The notes: generated by a model not told the origin, from the letters alone. Shown: positions 15,534 to 23,134, counted from the stretch's first letter. The stretch: DNA of 39,308 bases from DASSKO01 sp035690425 (GCA_035690425.1 DASSKO010000044.1:1-39308); one strand, 5' to 3'. Numbers and translations are program-made.

Positions 15534-17573
15534 TCAGATCGCCAGGCACAACCGGAGGGCGTCGAAGACGGCGGCGTGGATGTTCCGGCTGGCGACGGCG
15601 TCACCTATCCGGAACAGCTGGAAGCGCCCATCAGGGTTGCGCGTGACCTGTTGCGGTCGACCCCTCAGCAGTGCCTGCTGGTCCACCTCCCCGAGGTTCG
15701 TCGAATGCGGCACGAGCGCGAAGTAGAGCTCGTCGTTGGGCAGCGTGCCGTGTTCGACGACCACGTGGTCGACCGCCCGGTCCGTGTCGAGGTCGGCGTA
15801 GTCGTTGTGCAGCCGGGCGACCAGCCCGCGCCCGTGACCGCGGCGTACCGCCGTCAGCCGCCAGCCGAGTGTCACGGTGACGCTGTGCTCGGCGAAGGCG
15901 CGGAGGTAGGCCGGTGAGTTGAGGCTGCCGACCTCGGGCGCGAGCATCCGTTCAGGAGTGACCAGCTCCAGCACGGCACCACGAGTCGCCAGCATCTCGG
16001 CAGCGTCCATCGCGGGTTCGGCGCCGTTGTCGTCGTAGACGAGCACACTGCCGCTCGGATGCGCCGCGCCCGACATCACGTCCCAGACGTCCGCCACCAG
16101 GTCCTGCCCGTCAGCCAGGAACGACCGGTTCGGCAGCCCGCCGGTCGCGACCACGACCACGTCGGGTTCCTCGGTCAACACGGTCTCCGGCTCGGCGTAC
16201 ACGCCGCAACGAAGGTCGACACCGAAGTGCTTGGCCTCCGTGACCCGCCAGTCGACGATGCCGATCAGGTCCCGACGCCGTACGGCTGCGGCCGCGAGTC
16301 GAACCTGGCCGCCGGGCGCGTCGGCGGCCTCCAGAACCACGACCTGGTGGCCACGTTCGCCCAGCACGCGGGCAGCTTCCAGGCCTGCCGGCCCGGCCCC
16401 GACGACGACCGCCTTCTTCGCCGCATCGGCCGGTGGGACGATATGCGGCAGGGTCTGCTCGCGTCCCGTGGCGGGATTGTGGATGCACTTGGTGTCGCCG
16501 GACGCGTAGATGGCGTCCAGGCAGTAGTTCGCACCTACGCAGGGACGGATCCGGTCCTCCTCACCGGCAGCTACCTTGGCGACCAGGTGCGGGTCGGCGA
16601 TCTGGGCGCGGGTCAGCCCCACCAGGTCGAGCATGCCCTCGCGGATGGCGTGGCGGGCCGTCGCGACGTCGGAAATTCGGGAGGCGTGCATGACCGGGAT
16701 GTCCACGGCACGGCGGATCTCGCCGGCGAACTCCAGGAACGGGGCCGACGGTGTGCCCATCGACGGAATCACCTTCGCCAGCGTCGTGTCGCTGTCGATG
16801 GTCCCCTTGATCACGCTGAGGAAGTCGATGCCGTCGGCGACGTACTCGCGCAATGCCGACAGTGCCTCGACCTGGCCCAGTCCGCCGGCCTGGTCCTCGT
16901 CCATCGACATCCGGATGCCGACGATGAAGTTGGGCCCGACGGCTGCCCGCACGGCGGAGATGACCCGGCGCGGGAAGGCCATCCGGTGCTCCAGACTGCC
17001 GCCGAGCTCGTCGCTGCGCCGGTTCGTCACCGGGGACAGGAACGCGTCGAGCAGATGGCCGTACGACTGGATCTCGATGCCGTCGAGGCCGGCCGCGACG
17101 CAACGTTCGGCCGCAGCGACGTAGTCGGCCACGATCCGGTCCAGGTCCCATGCCTCCGCGGTCTTGGGGAAGGCACGGTGTGCCGCCTCCCGCAGCGGGG
17201 ACGGATAGACCAGCGGCAGCCAGTCACCGCTGTAGTTGCTGGTGCGGCGGCCGAGATGGGTGACCTGGCACATCACCGCGGCGCCGGCCTGGTGCATGTC
17301 GTCGGTGAGCCGCCGTAGCCACGGCACGATCTCGTCCTTGTAGAGCAGCAGATTCCCGAACGCGGGCGGGCTGTCGGGCGCGACCACGGCCGAGCCGCCG
17401 ATCATCGTCAGCCCGACCCCGCCGCGCGCCTTCTCCAGGTGGTACAGCCGGTAGCGGTCCTTGGGCATCCCGTCCTCGGCGTAGGCGGGCTCGTGTGACG
17501 TGCTCACCACGCGGTTGCGCAGAGTCAGCTGCCTGAGGGTGAAAGGCTCCAGCAGGGGATCGAGGGTCCGCAC
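15534..17573 (-). CDS. DgcA/StcD-like OYE-family N-demethylase
   Basis: The 679-residue product has an old-yellow-enzyme FMN barrel (1-340: LFEP-type start, QVTHLGRR, GIEIQSYGHLLDAFLSPVTNRRSDELGGSLEHR) and an iron-sulfur segment. A NAD(P)/FAD-binding half follows (KAVVVGAGPAGLEAARVLGERG from about 385). The length and layout match dimethylglycine demethylase (DgcA), N-methylproline demethylase and trimethylamine dehydrogenase. In the iron-sulfur segment CVGANYC...C I see C345, C351 and C363, but residue 348 is Ala where trimethylamine dehydrogenase has Cys. GTG 17573 is taken as start; no well-spaced ribosome-binding site exists, so a leaderless mRNA is likely. It probably removes the second methyl group after the Rieske step. 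The LysR gene is divergent, 73 bp away. Confidence 0.8.
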   Translation of the reverse strand: MRTLDPLLEPFTLRQLTLRNRVVSTSHEPAYAEDGMPKDRYRLYHLEKARGGVGLTMIGGSAVVAPDSPPAFGNLLLYKDEIVPWLRRLTDDMHQAGAAVMCQVTHLGRRTSNYSGDWLPLVYPSPLREAAHRAFPKTAEAWDLDRIVADYVAAAERCVAAGLDGIEIQSYGHLLDAFLSPVTNRRSDELGGSLEHRMAFPRRVISAVRAAVGPNFIVGIRMSMDEDQAGGLGQVEALSALREYVADGIDFLSVIKGTIDSDTTLAKVIPSMGTPSAPFLEFAGEIRRAVDIPVMHASRISDVATARHAIREGMLDLVGLTRAQIADPHLVAKVAAGEEDRIRPCVGANYCLDAIYASGDTKCIHNPATGREQTLPHIVPPADAAKKAVVVGAGPAGLEAARVLGERGHQVVVLEAADAPGGQVRLAAAAVRRRDLIGIVDWRVTEAKHFGVDLRCGVYAEPETVLTEEPDVVVVATGGLPNRSFLADGQDLVADVWDVMSGAAHPSGSVLVYDDNGAEPAMDAAEMLATRGAVLELVTPERMLAPEVGSLNSPAYLRAFAEHSVTVTLGWRLTAVRRGHGRGLVARLHNDYADLDTDRAVDHVVVEHGTLPNDELYFALVPHSTNLGEVDQQALLRGRPQQVTRNPDGRFQLFRIGDAVASRNIHAAVFDALRLCLAI

Positions 17574-17619
17574 TCCGTCAGTGTGACGCCGACGCTCGTG
17601 AAAGCACCATCAACCAAAA

Positions 17620-17637
17620 CTGCATCCGTTCGTGCAG
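17620..17637. promoter_or_regulatory. LysR-type binding dyad between divergent genes
   Basis: CTGCA-N8-TGCAG (CTGCATCCGTTCGTGCAG) is an interrupted palindrome of the T-N11-A kind used by LysR regulators. It lies in the 73-bp gap between the divergent LysR gene and the demethylase operon, 10 bp before the LysR ATG. Control of both directions from here is the usual arrangement. Confidence 0.5.
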
Positions 17638-17646
17638 GATAAGTGC

Positions 17647-18552
17647 ATGATCGACCGCCGGCTGCATGTGCTCCGGATGGTCGCCGCACATGGCACCGTC
17701 ACCGGAGCCGCCGCCGCGCTGCACTACACACCGTCGGCGGTGTCTCAGCAACTGCGCTCGCTTGCCCGTGAGCTCGGCACCGACCTCGTCGTACAGGACG
17801 GCCGACGCATCCGATTGACTGCTGCTGCCCGGGTGCTGCTCGCACACGCGGACGACCTCTTCAGCACCTGGGAGAAGATCCGGAGCGAGCTCGCCGCCGA
17901 CGGTGCGAACGAGACCGCCTCGCTCCGGCTCTGTGGCTTCTCGACCGCCGCCGCGGCGCTGCTCCCGGCCACCGTCGTCCGGGTGCGCGCGGCGCGACCC
18001 CGTTGTGCGGTGCGCATCATCGAGGCCGAGCCCGAGGAGTGCTTCGACCTGCTGCTCGCTGATGACGCCGACCTTGCGGTCGTGGTGGCTACCGCCACGA
18101 TCCCACCGACCATCGACCCGCGGTTCGACCAGCAACACCTGCTCGATGATCCGCTCGACCTGGTCGTGCCCGAGGAGCACCGCCTCGCCCACGAGGCGTC
18201 GGTGCAACTCAGCGACACCGTCGACGAGTGCTGGATCAGCGACCGTCCCGGACGGCCCTACCACCAGCTCATGCAAACCGCGTGCGCAGCGGCCGGGTTC
18301 ACCCCCGCGATTGCGCACTACTCCAGCGAGTGGGACACCGGCGCTGCCCTGGTCGCTGCTGGCCTCGGAGTCTGCCTCGCCCCGAGACTGGCCCGCCTGC
18401 CCAGCAACTACCCGATCACCCGCGTGCCGCTGCGTGGCGACCCCATCCCGTTCCGACATATTCTCACCGCCGTACGGCGCGGCAGCCGCACCCACCCGGT
18501 GATCGCCACCGCGCTCGCCGCACTCGACGAGATCGCCCATGGCAGCCGCTGA
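17647..18552 (+). CDS. LysR family regulator of the demethylase operon
   Basis: The 301-residue product begins MIDRRLHVLRMVAAHGTVTG, the start of a LysR winged helix (TGAAAALHYTPSAVSQQLRSLARELG). A periplasmic-binding-like effector domain follows, with paired lobes and a final segment ALVAAGLGVCLAPRLA typical of the group. I chose ATG 17647 rather than GTG 17632 because the shorter form matches the family start. The gene is divergent from the three-gene N-demethylation operon. LysR proteins of this sort usually respond to a pathway substrate and control the adjacent operon plus themselves. The inducer (a betaine or its product) is inference. Downstream the sequence runs straight into transposase remains. 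Confidence 0.85.
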   Translation: MIDRRLHVLRMVAAHGTVTGAAAALHYTPSAVSQQLRSLARELGTDLVVQDGRRIRLTAAARVLLAHADDLFSTWEKIRSELAADGANETASLRLCGFSTAAAALLPATVVRVRAARPRCAVRIIEAEPEECFDLLLADDADLAVVVATATIPPTIDPRFDQQHLLDDPLDLVVPEEHRLAHEASVQLSDTVDECWISDRPGRPYHQLMQTACAAAGFTPAIAHYSSEWDTGAALVAAGLGVCLAPRLARLPSNYPITRVPLRGDPIPFRHILTAVRRGSRTHPVIATALAALDEIAHGSR

Positions 18553-18584
18553 CCACCGCGACTGCCAGACACGGCCAGCCAGCG

Positions 18585-19256
18585 CAGCCCACCCGATCGG
18601 CTGTTGCGGCTGGACGAGATCACCCCGGTGACCGTGCCCACCGCGGCGCACGAGTCCGCGCGGGATCTGGTGCGGGGCCCGTGAGGACTGCCGCGGGGAC
18701 TTGATGCGGGCCCGACACCGGCTGTCGAAGCTGCTGCTACGGCATCGTCTACTCCGGCGGCGCAGCCTGGACCGGCAAACACGACGCCTGGCTGCGTAGC
18801 CAACGCTTCGCCATCCCCGTCACCCAGTTCACCGTCGACTCCGACTACGACACCGTGCTGGCCACCGCGCGCCGGGACCGGCTCGACGCCCAGATCGCGG
18901 CGATCGCCGGCGACTCGGAGTTCACCCCGATCGTGCGGCGGCTGGGCTGTCTGCGCGGCATCTCCACGCTGACCGCGTTCGCGCTCGCGGTCGAGATCGG
19001 TGACTGGAGGCGGTTCACCGGCACCAGCATCGGCTCTTCGTCGGTCTGGTGCCCAGTGAGCACGCCTCCGGAGCGAGCCGATCGCAGGGGCCGATCACCA
19101 AGGCCGGCAACACCCATGCCCGCCGCCTGCTGGTCGAGGCCGCCTGGCACCACCGGCCCCGCTACCGGCCCAAGACAATGCGCGAGCGATGGGACCTGGA
19201 CACCCTGGCCGCCTGGGTGCGCGGTGAAGCCGGCAACCGGCGTCTGCACGCCCGCT
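18585..19256 (+). mobile_element. IS110-family transposase relic with at least three frameshifts
   Basis: Pieces of an IS110-type transposase occur in order in changing frames. LLRLDEITPVTVPTAAHESARDLVR (18601-18675) is followed, after an extra G, by AREDCRGDLMRARHRLSKLLLR. After a small deletion near 18743 comes IVYSGGAAWTGKHDAWLRSQRF through LRGISTLTAFALAVEIGDWRRFTG. After another shift near 19040 comes SQGPITKAGNTHARRLLVEAAWHHRPR. The Ser-rich C-terminal core SQGPITKAGN is the diagnostic part. The N-terminal DEDD catalytic half is gone, and no terminal repeats are visible. It is inactive and marks the left edge of the accessory island. Confidence 0.8.
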
Positions 19257-19345
19257 GGGCGTCCCATGTCCGGGACGACCTGTGCCGTCAAGCCCAGGAA
19301 CGCGTCGATCTCACTGATTGCCCACTCGGGGTCCAACTTCGCCAC
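19257..19345 (-). pseudogene. N-terminal stub of an unknown gene cut by the IS relic
   Basis: On the minus strand a GTG at 19345, with AGGA about 10 bases upstream, opens a frame reading VAKLDPEWAISEIDAFLGL then TAQVVPDMGRPA. Beyond that point the sequence becomes the complement of the transposase relic. The start looks like a genuine protein N-terminus (acidic/aromatic amphipathic helix), but I cannot name the family. The junction near 19257 suggests the element's insertion or a later deletion removed the rest. Confidence 0.35.
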
Positions 19346-19408
19346 GAAGACATCCTGCCGCGGTACGCCGACAGTAAGGAGTGTCGGAGGCGCGTGTCAC
19401 GCACTCTC

Positions 19409-19654
19409 ATGAGCAACCGTCACAAGCCGAAGCGCAGCAGCCCCGACCCGGCCTCACGCCGGGCCGAGGCGGAGGCTCTTATCGACAAGGTCCTTCACGG
19501 CACGCCGGAAGGTCGAGTCGACCCGGCAATCGCAGAGAACCTGCGGCAACATCTCGCGCGGAAGCCCGGCCAGCCCGACCGCGCTCTGCTCAACCACTTC
19601 AAGGACCAGATTCCCGACTTCGACGCGGCGTTCCCGGAAGACTTGGAGAAGTAG
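19409..19654 (+). CDS. Small charged hypothetical protein
   Basis: The frame encodes 81 residues starting MSNRHKPKRSSPDPASRRAE, with a basic N-terminal tail. A helical region follows (AEALIDKVLHGTPEGRVDPAIAENLRQHLARKPGQPD) and an acidic end FDAAFPEDLEK. The ATG at 19409 has no close ribosome-binding site. A GTG at 19394, with GGAGG 3 bases upstream, would add five residues. I recognise no family. It could be a small regulator or an antitoxin-like partner in the island. It lies just right of the transposase relic and converges on the HEPN gene 176 bp away. Confidence 0.45.
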   Translation: MSNRHKPKRSSPDPASRRAEAEALIDKVLHGTPEGRVDPAIAENLRQHLARKPGQPDRALLNHFKDQIPDFDAAFPEDLEK

Positions 19655-19830
19655 CGGGGCGGCGCCCTCACGCCACATTGAAACGCAACGATCACGCGGG
19701 GTTCCGGCTGTCGTTGGTCGCCCCCGGTCAACGCCAGAAAACACAGTTCGAACTGCACATACGCGTTCTCGAGGCCCTGGATGTCGTGGACGATCGTCGG
19801 TCTCGGCCGGACTTCTTACGGACTGCTGGG

Positions 19831-20214
19831 TCACGGCGAGATCCCCCTGGCGAGGGCGGCGTCGAACAGCGTCCGGGCGACCTGCTCGGCCTTCTCGGTC
19901 GCCGCGGCACCCACCGGCTTCGCCTCGTAGCGGTCCTGGTTGCGAGCGCGTCGCAGGCGGTCGAACTCTCGCGCCGCCCTGTCCGCCGGCGGCTTGTCGA
20001 GGACGGCACGCAGGTAGCGGCCGAGCGCCTCGTGCTTGCCAGGCTCGTTGGTCGTCCGGAAGCCGTACGCCGCCAGCAGTACCTCGCCCGTGTCGTGGCA
20101 GGCGTCGTAGGCAATGCCGTACTTCACGACGACACTGGTGAGCAGCGGCAGTTGGTTCAGCCGTTCCTCGGCGTGGCGCAGGAACGAGGTCGCTCGCGCG
20201 AGGTCGGCGGGCAC
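19831..20214 (-). CDS. HEPN-domain protein, probable toxin partner
   Basis: The 127-residue product is all-helical with the look of a HEPN domain: helix one ARATSFLRHAEERL, the core VKYGIAYDACHDTGEVLLAAYGFRT, and a last helix with DRLRRARNQDRYEAKP. HEPN toxins are usually RNases with an R-x4-6-H motif. Here the equivalent place reads R91-N-Q-D-R-Y96, with Tyr where His is expected, as in some HEPN families linked to nucleotidyltransferases. It follows, by 67 bp and on the same strand, a gene with a nucleotidyltransferase domain, the usual HEPN/MNT pairing. The frame stays open upstream without a better start; GTG 20214 is used but has no clear ribosome-binding site. Confidence 0.6.
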   Translation of the reverse strand: MPADLARATSFLRHAEERLNQLPLLTSVVVKYGIAYDACHDTGEVLLAAYGFRTTNEPGKHEALGRYLRAVLDKPPADRAAREFDRLRRARNQDRYEAKPVGAAATEKAEQVARTLFDAALARGISP

Positions 20215-20281
20215 GCCATCGAGACGTCGCGCCTCGGCCAGCGCGAAGACCGTCGCCTGCTGGACGCGGGTGTGAGCGGAG

Positions 20282-20866
20282 TCAGGGCCACGGCAGCTCC
20301 CCGATGACGGCGACCGCCGGGCCGCTGCGCACGTTGTCCAGGAAGCCGGAGGGCGCCGCGAACTCCTCAGGGGTGAGGATCGTCGGGTTCACGGGACGGT
20401 GCACCGCGGCCTCGACTCGGGTGCACGCCTCGTAGACCGCGTCCACGTCGGGCTCACCGAGCACCATGACGTCGATGTCGTGCGGTGCCGGACCGGCATC
20501 CCCCAGCATCCGCGCCGCGAAGGAGCCGTAGAGGAACGCCGACTCGATCCCGTCGATGCGGGCAAGCTCCTCGGCCAGGACCACCACCGGGCCGGTCGCG
20601 ACCGTGAGGATCTCGCGCAAGGGGTCCACCAGCGGGCTCTCGTCGTTGGCGCGGATCAGCCTCGTGCGGCCCACCTGTCGCTCGCTCAGGATGCCGGCGT
20701 CCAGCAGGCGCGCGACCTCGCGATGCGCGGTCGGGTAAGCCAGGCTGGCCCGTTCGGCGAGATCGGTGACGCTCAGCTCGTCGCCGGTGAGCAACAAGGT
20801 GGCAAGCAGGCGCGCCTGACCGTCCGACCGGAAGATCGGAGCGAGAAGCGGGGCCTCAGTTCTCAT
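20282..20866 (-). CDS. Winged-helix / MNT nucleotidyltransferase fusion, probable antitoxin
   Basis: The 194-residue product has an N-terminal winged helix (LTGDELSVTDLAERASLAYPTAHREVARLLDAGILSERQVG, about residues 27-67). A minimal nucleotidyltransferase domain follows, with the active site G114-S115 ... D130-x-D132 (FLYGSFAARMLGDAGPAPHDIDVMVLG). In HEPN/MNT pairs the MNT enzyme inactivates the HEPN toxin by adding nucleotides to a Tyr. The attached DNA-binding domain suggests it also represses its own promoter. I chose ATG 20866 (MRTEAPLL) because a TATAAT (20891-20886) predicts transcription starting about 13 bases before it. ATG 20887 and ATG 20902 would lie within or upstream of the promoter. 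Inverted repeats overlap the start codon. Confidence 0.65.
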   Translation of the reverse strand: MRTEAPLLAPIFRSDGQARLLATLLLTGDELSVTDLAERASLAYPTAHREVARLLDAGILSERQVGRTRLIRANDESPLVDPLREILTVATGPVVVLAEELARIDGIESAFLYGSFAARMLGDAGPAPHDIDVMVLGEPDVDAVYEACTRVEAAVHRPVNPTILTPEEFAAPSGFLDNVRSGPAVAVIGELPWP

Positions 20867-20891
20867 ATAACTGAGGTTATCCTCCATTATA
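20854..20891 (-). promoter_or_regulatory. Promoter and overlapping dyads of the HTH-MNT gene
   Basis: A TATAAT -10 lies on the minus strand at 20891-20886, in an unusually AT-rich patch. CCTCAGTT and AACTGAGG (20854-20861, 20869-20876) form a perfect inverted repeat around the start codon. A second dyad, ATAAC-N4-GTTAT, overlaps it. This is what an autorepressing winged-helix antitoxin would need. Confidence 0.5.
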
Positions 20892-20996
20892 TTGGCAGAC
20901 AACCGCTCGGTTGGCTAGCTCCAGAACATCGCCCGTCTCGATGTGGCCGAGGTGCGCCCAGACGCGGCGAGGTAGTCATCCCTGTCCATGGCCAGC

Positions 20997-21463
20997 CTAG
21001 AAGACCCAGCCTTCACGGCGAGCGAGCCCCTGGAAGGTGACGCACTGGACTTCCCACTCGTCAGCGACATTGGGAATCTTGAGGTTGTGGTCCAAGACCC
21101 CCTGACCCTTCCGCCGTTCGAAAGTCACAACCACCAGTTCTTGTTCGACCGCGTGCGCGATGATGAACGGATCCGCGGCATTCAGGGCTTCTTGCACCCA
21201 ACCGGGGTGCTGGTTGGTGATGGTGTCGACCATGCCAGCTCGTCATCGGTCGTGTCCTGAACGAACCCCTGCTGAACCTTCGCCCACGGCGCACATTCGT
21301 CATCGACCTTTAGAAGCTCCTCGTAGGCCTGTCTCGTCATGGAGCATCGACCACCGGCGATCAATCGCTCAAGCGCTTCCCAAACGCTCGGGTACACGTC
21401 CCGCGGCTGGTCACGGTTCAGAGTGACGACGATGTTCGCATCGACTGTGTACGAGTCGGTCAC
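20997..21463 (-). pseudogene. DUF4411 (PIN-like) gene split by a frameshift
   Basis: The first frame from ATG 21463 reads MTDSYTVDANIVVTLNRDQP ... RQAYEELLKVDDECAPWAKVQQGFVQDTTDDELA. The second, opening at 21233, reads MVDTITNQHPGWVQEALNAA ... DPFIIAHAVEQELVVVTFERRKG and ends REGWVF at 20997. Together they make a full DUF4411 protein of about 154 residues, a PIN-fold family. The acidic residues expected for an RNase site (VDAN, YEELLKVDDE, NAADPF) are all present. One missing base near 21236 separates the halves. The ATG overlaps the stop of the XRE-ImmA gene by 4 bp, the usual order for this toxin-antitoxin-like pair. As read, the toxin is inactive. Confidence 0.75.
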
Positions 21464-22602
21464 GAGGCGACCACACGGTGGTCAACCTCGGCTTCAAGCT
21501 TGTCGAGCGCCTGGACCTTGGACTCGAGAATCTGAGCGGCCTCTGTCACCGTGATGCGCTCGTCATGCATGGCATCAAGAACAGTCCCCACGAAGCGTGG
21601 ACTGAGATTGCGGACCTTCAGAAGGTGTGGAGATGGGCCCCCCGTCTGCTCCCTGGCCCTGGCTGCCTCACGCTGGGCGAGGGCTGCTTCTCTCGCCTCG
21701 CGAAGGTATGCCTCTAGTTGCTCCTGGCTGATGCGACCGAGAGCCCGAAGTCGCACGGCGGCGGCGGACTTGCTTACGTTGAACTCGGCTGCGAGGACAT
21801 CCGGCGTCTGCGGACCACCGCGACTGAAAAGGTCAGCCACGGCTTGGCGCGGCATCAGCAGGTCGGCGGCGAACTCATTGCACCTAGCTTCTATCCCCCC
21901 CTCGCGCCATACGTCGCAGACCGCACTGGTCCGACTCAACAAGTGGGCGAGTTCGTGGAACAGAGTGAACTGTCGCGCACCAAATCCGTCGGCGCCATTC
22001 AGGACGATGATCGGCAACACGTCGTCGTAGATGGAGAAGCCGCGACAAACATCAGGAGAGACGCGGCTCATCTGGAAGACGAGCACACCTTGAGACTCAA
22101 CCGCCCCGACCCAAGCGTTCAAAGCCTGGCTGAGGTTGGTGAACCCTGCCTGGGCCTCGCTCGTGATTCCGAGGTGCTCCCGCATCCGCCCGGCCGCCAC
22201 GGCGGGTTCAGCGAGCACCGTGGGCAAAGCCGGTAGAGAATGCGGCTCTAGGTCCTCAAGCTGCACTAGATTGTGGCGCCGCGCCCTCGCTCTGGCGACC
22301 TCACGCGCCAAGGCATTCCCTAGCGTTGGCGTTTCCCCTGCAAAGCTGCGGAAGTCGGTCGGTCGTCGGTGGTCGTCCGCACTGGGTGTCTGCCGAAGCA
22401 GGAAGAACGCGGGCGTGCGCTGGTAGAGAACCGCGGCCTTCCGTATCTGGTTCAGCGTCGGCTTTGCGCTCCCGGCCTCCCAAGAAGCAAGTCGTTCAGG
22501 CTTGACGCCGAGCGCGTGCGCAGCATCTTCTAGTGCGAGCCCGTGCTCCACGCGCGCCCAAGCGAGCAGCTCACCATTGACGGGCGCCTTCACAGTTGCC
22601 AT
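21460..22602 (-). CDS. XRE-HTH / ImmA-IrrE metallopeptidase fusion
   Basis: The 380-residue product starts at ATG 22602 (MATVKAPVNGELLAWARVEH). An N-terminal Cro/C1-type helix-turn-helix (about 11-65: GLALEDAAHALGVKPERLASWEAGSAKPT) precedes a linker. An ImmA/IrrE-type zinc peptidase domain follows, with HELAH at 216-220 and a later Glu in ARCNEFAADLLMP. A C-terminal helical extension (about 300-380) continues through LREAREAALAQREAARAREQ. This fusion is commonly encoded just upstream of DUF4411 genes and acts as the antitoxin/regulator side of the pair. Its stop overlaps the DUF4411 start by 4 bp. The palindrome at 22635-22650 is a likely autoregulatory operator. The gene is intact although its partner is frameshifted. 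Confidence 0.82.
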   Translation of the reverse strand: MATVKAPVNGELLAWARVEHGLALEDAAHALGVKPERLASWEAGSAKPTLNQIRKAAVLYQRTPAFFLLRQTPSADDHRRPTDFRSFAGETPTLGNALAREVARARARRHNLVQLEDLEPHSLPALPTVLAEPAVAAGRMREHLGITSEAQAGFTNLSQALNAWVGAVESQGVLVFQMSRVSPDVCRGFSIYDDVLPIIVLNGADGFGARQFTLFHELAHLLSRTSAVCDVWREGGIEARCNEFAADLLMPRQAVADLFSRGGPQTPDVLAAEFNVSKSAAAVRLRALGRISQEQLEAYLREAREAALAQREAARAREQTGGPSPHLLKVRNLSPRFVGTVLDAMHDERITVTEAAQILESKVQALDKLEAEVDHRVVAS

Positions 22603-22634
22603 GAGCTTCTCACCACCCTTGCATGGTCTTTCAC

Positions 22635-22650
22635 CTGCAGCCTGCTGCAG
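22635..22650. promoter_or_regulatory. Dyad upstream of the XRE-ImmA gene
   Basis: CTGCAGC-CT-GCTGCAG is a perfect 7-bp inverted repeat around CT. It lies 33 bp before the ATG of the XRE-ImmA gene. Position and form fit an operator for the Cro/C1-type domain encoded downstream. Confidence 0.45.
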
Positions 22651-22801
22651 AACGGCACCGAAGGAGCAGCCTTGCATCTGGACACAGCCAGCATCGCGTA
22701 CTAGGAGCGGCGCCTCGACGGTTACTCAAGGTCATCACGGCTGACCGTAGGAGAGTGCTTGCGAACACGACGCTGCTTCTGACCCCGGCCATGTGCGAAT
22801 G

Positions 22802-23101
22802 CTAGGCATCGGGTCCGACGGTCGCCGGCGATGGGCCAGACGACCTTGGAAGTCCACCGAGGTCATCGAGTTGTTTGGCACTGAGGCCGGTCATGAGCGA
22901 CACAGCGGCGGCGTCGGTGCCGTTGAGCTGGCCGAGTGCAGCCTTGATGCCGGCGTTGATCTCGTCGCGGTGCGCGTCGATGTACTCGCGCACTGCAGCG
23001 TCGACGATGTCCTTCTTCGAGCGGGACATGAAGTGAGCTGCGTGCGACACCAGCGCGTCTGTGGCAGCGTCCACCTTGATCGGCGCAGTAGCGGTAGCCA
23101 T
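22802..23101 (-). CDS. Ribbon-helix-helix-like small protein, orphan antitoxin-like
   Basis: The 99-residue product starts at ATG 23101 (MATATAPIKVDAATDALVSH), preceded by AGGGAAGG at a suitable distance. A short strand PIKVD and helices DALVSHAAHFMSRSKKDIVDAAVREYIDAH have the look of a ribbon-helix-helix / ParD-type DNA-binding fold. After these the sequence continues RDEINAGIKAALGQLNGTDAAAVSLMTGLSAKQLDDLGG. Such proteins are usually antitoxins paired with a RelE/ParE or VapC toxin, but no toxin frame lies next to this one: 22603-22801 has no gene and the other side holds only a fragment. An orphan or a stand-alone regulator is therefore likely. An operator-like dyad sits 20 bp upstream. Confidence 0.6.
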   Translation of the reverse strand: MATATAPIKVDAATDALVSHAAHFMSRSKKDIVDAAVREYIDAHRDEINAGIKAALGQLNGTDAAAVSLMTGLSAKQLDDLGGLPRSSGPSPATVGPDA

Positions 23102-23120
23102 AGCGCTGCCTTCCCTCTCG

Positions 23121-23134
23121 GGTACCAAAGTACC
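23121..23134. promoter_or_regulatory. Operator-like dyad of the RHH gene
   Basis: GGTAC-CAAA-GTACC is a perfect interrupted palindrome. A related element, TACCACCAAAG, follows 7 bp further on. It lies 20 bp upstream of the ribbon-helix-helix ATG, where autoregulation by such proteins takes place. Confidence 0.45.

Noticed and set aside
16059..17318. 419-codon plus-strand frame opposite the DgcA-like gene
   Set aside because: Antisense shadow without domain patterns.
19381..20307. 308-codon plus-strand frame across the HEPN gene
   Set aside because: Arg-rich shadow composition; the minus strand has helical HEPN and MNT patterns with paired context.
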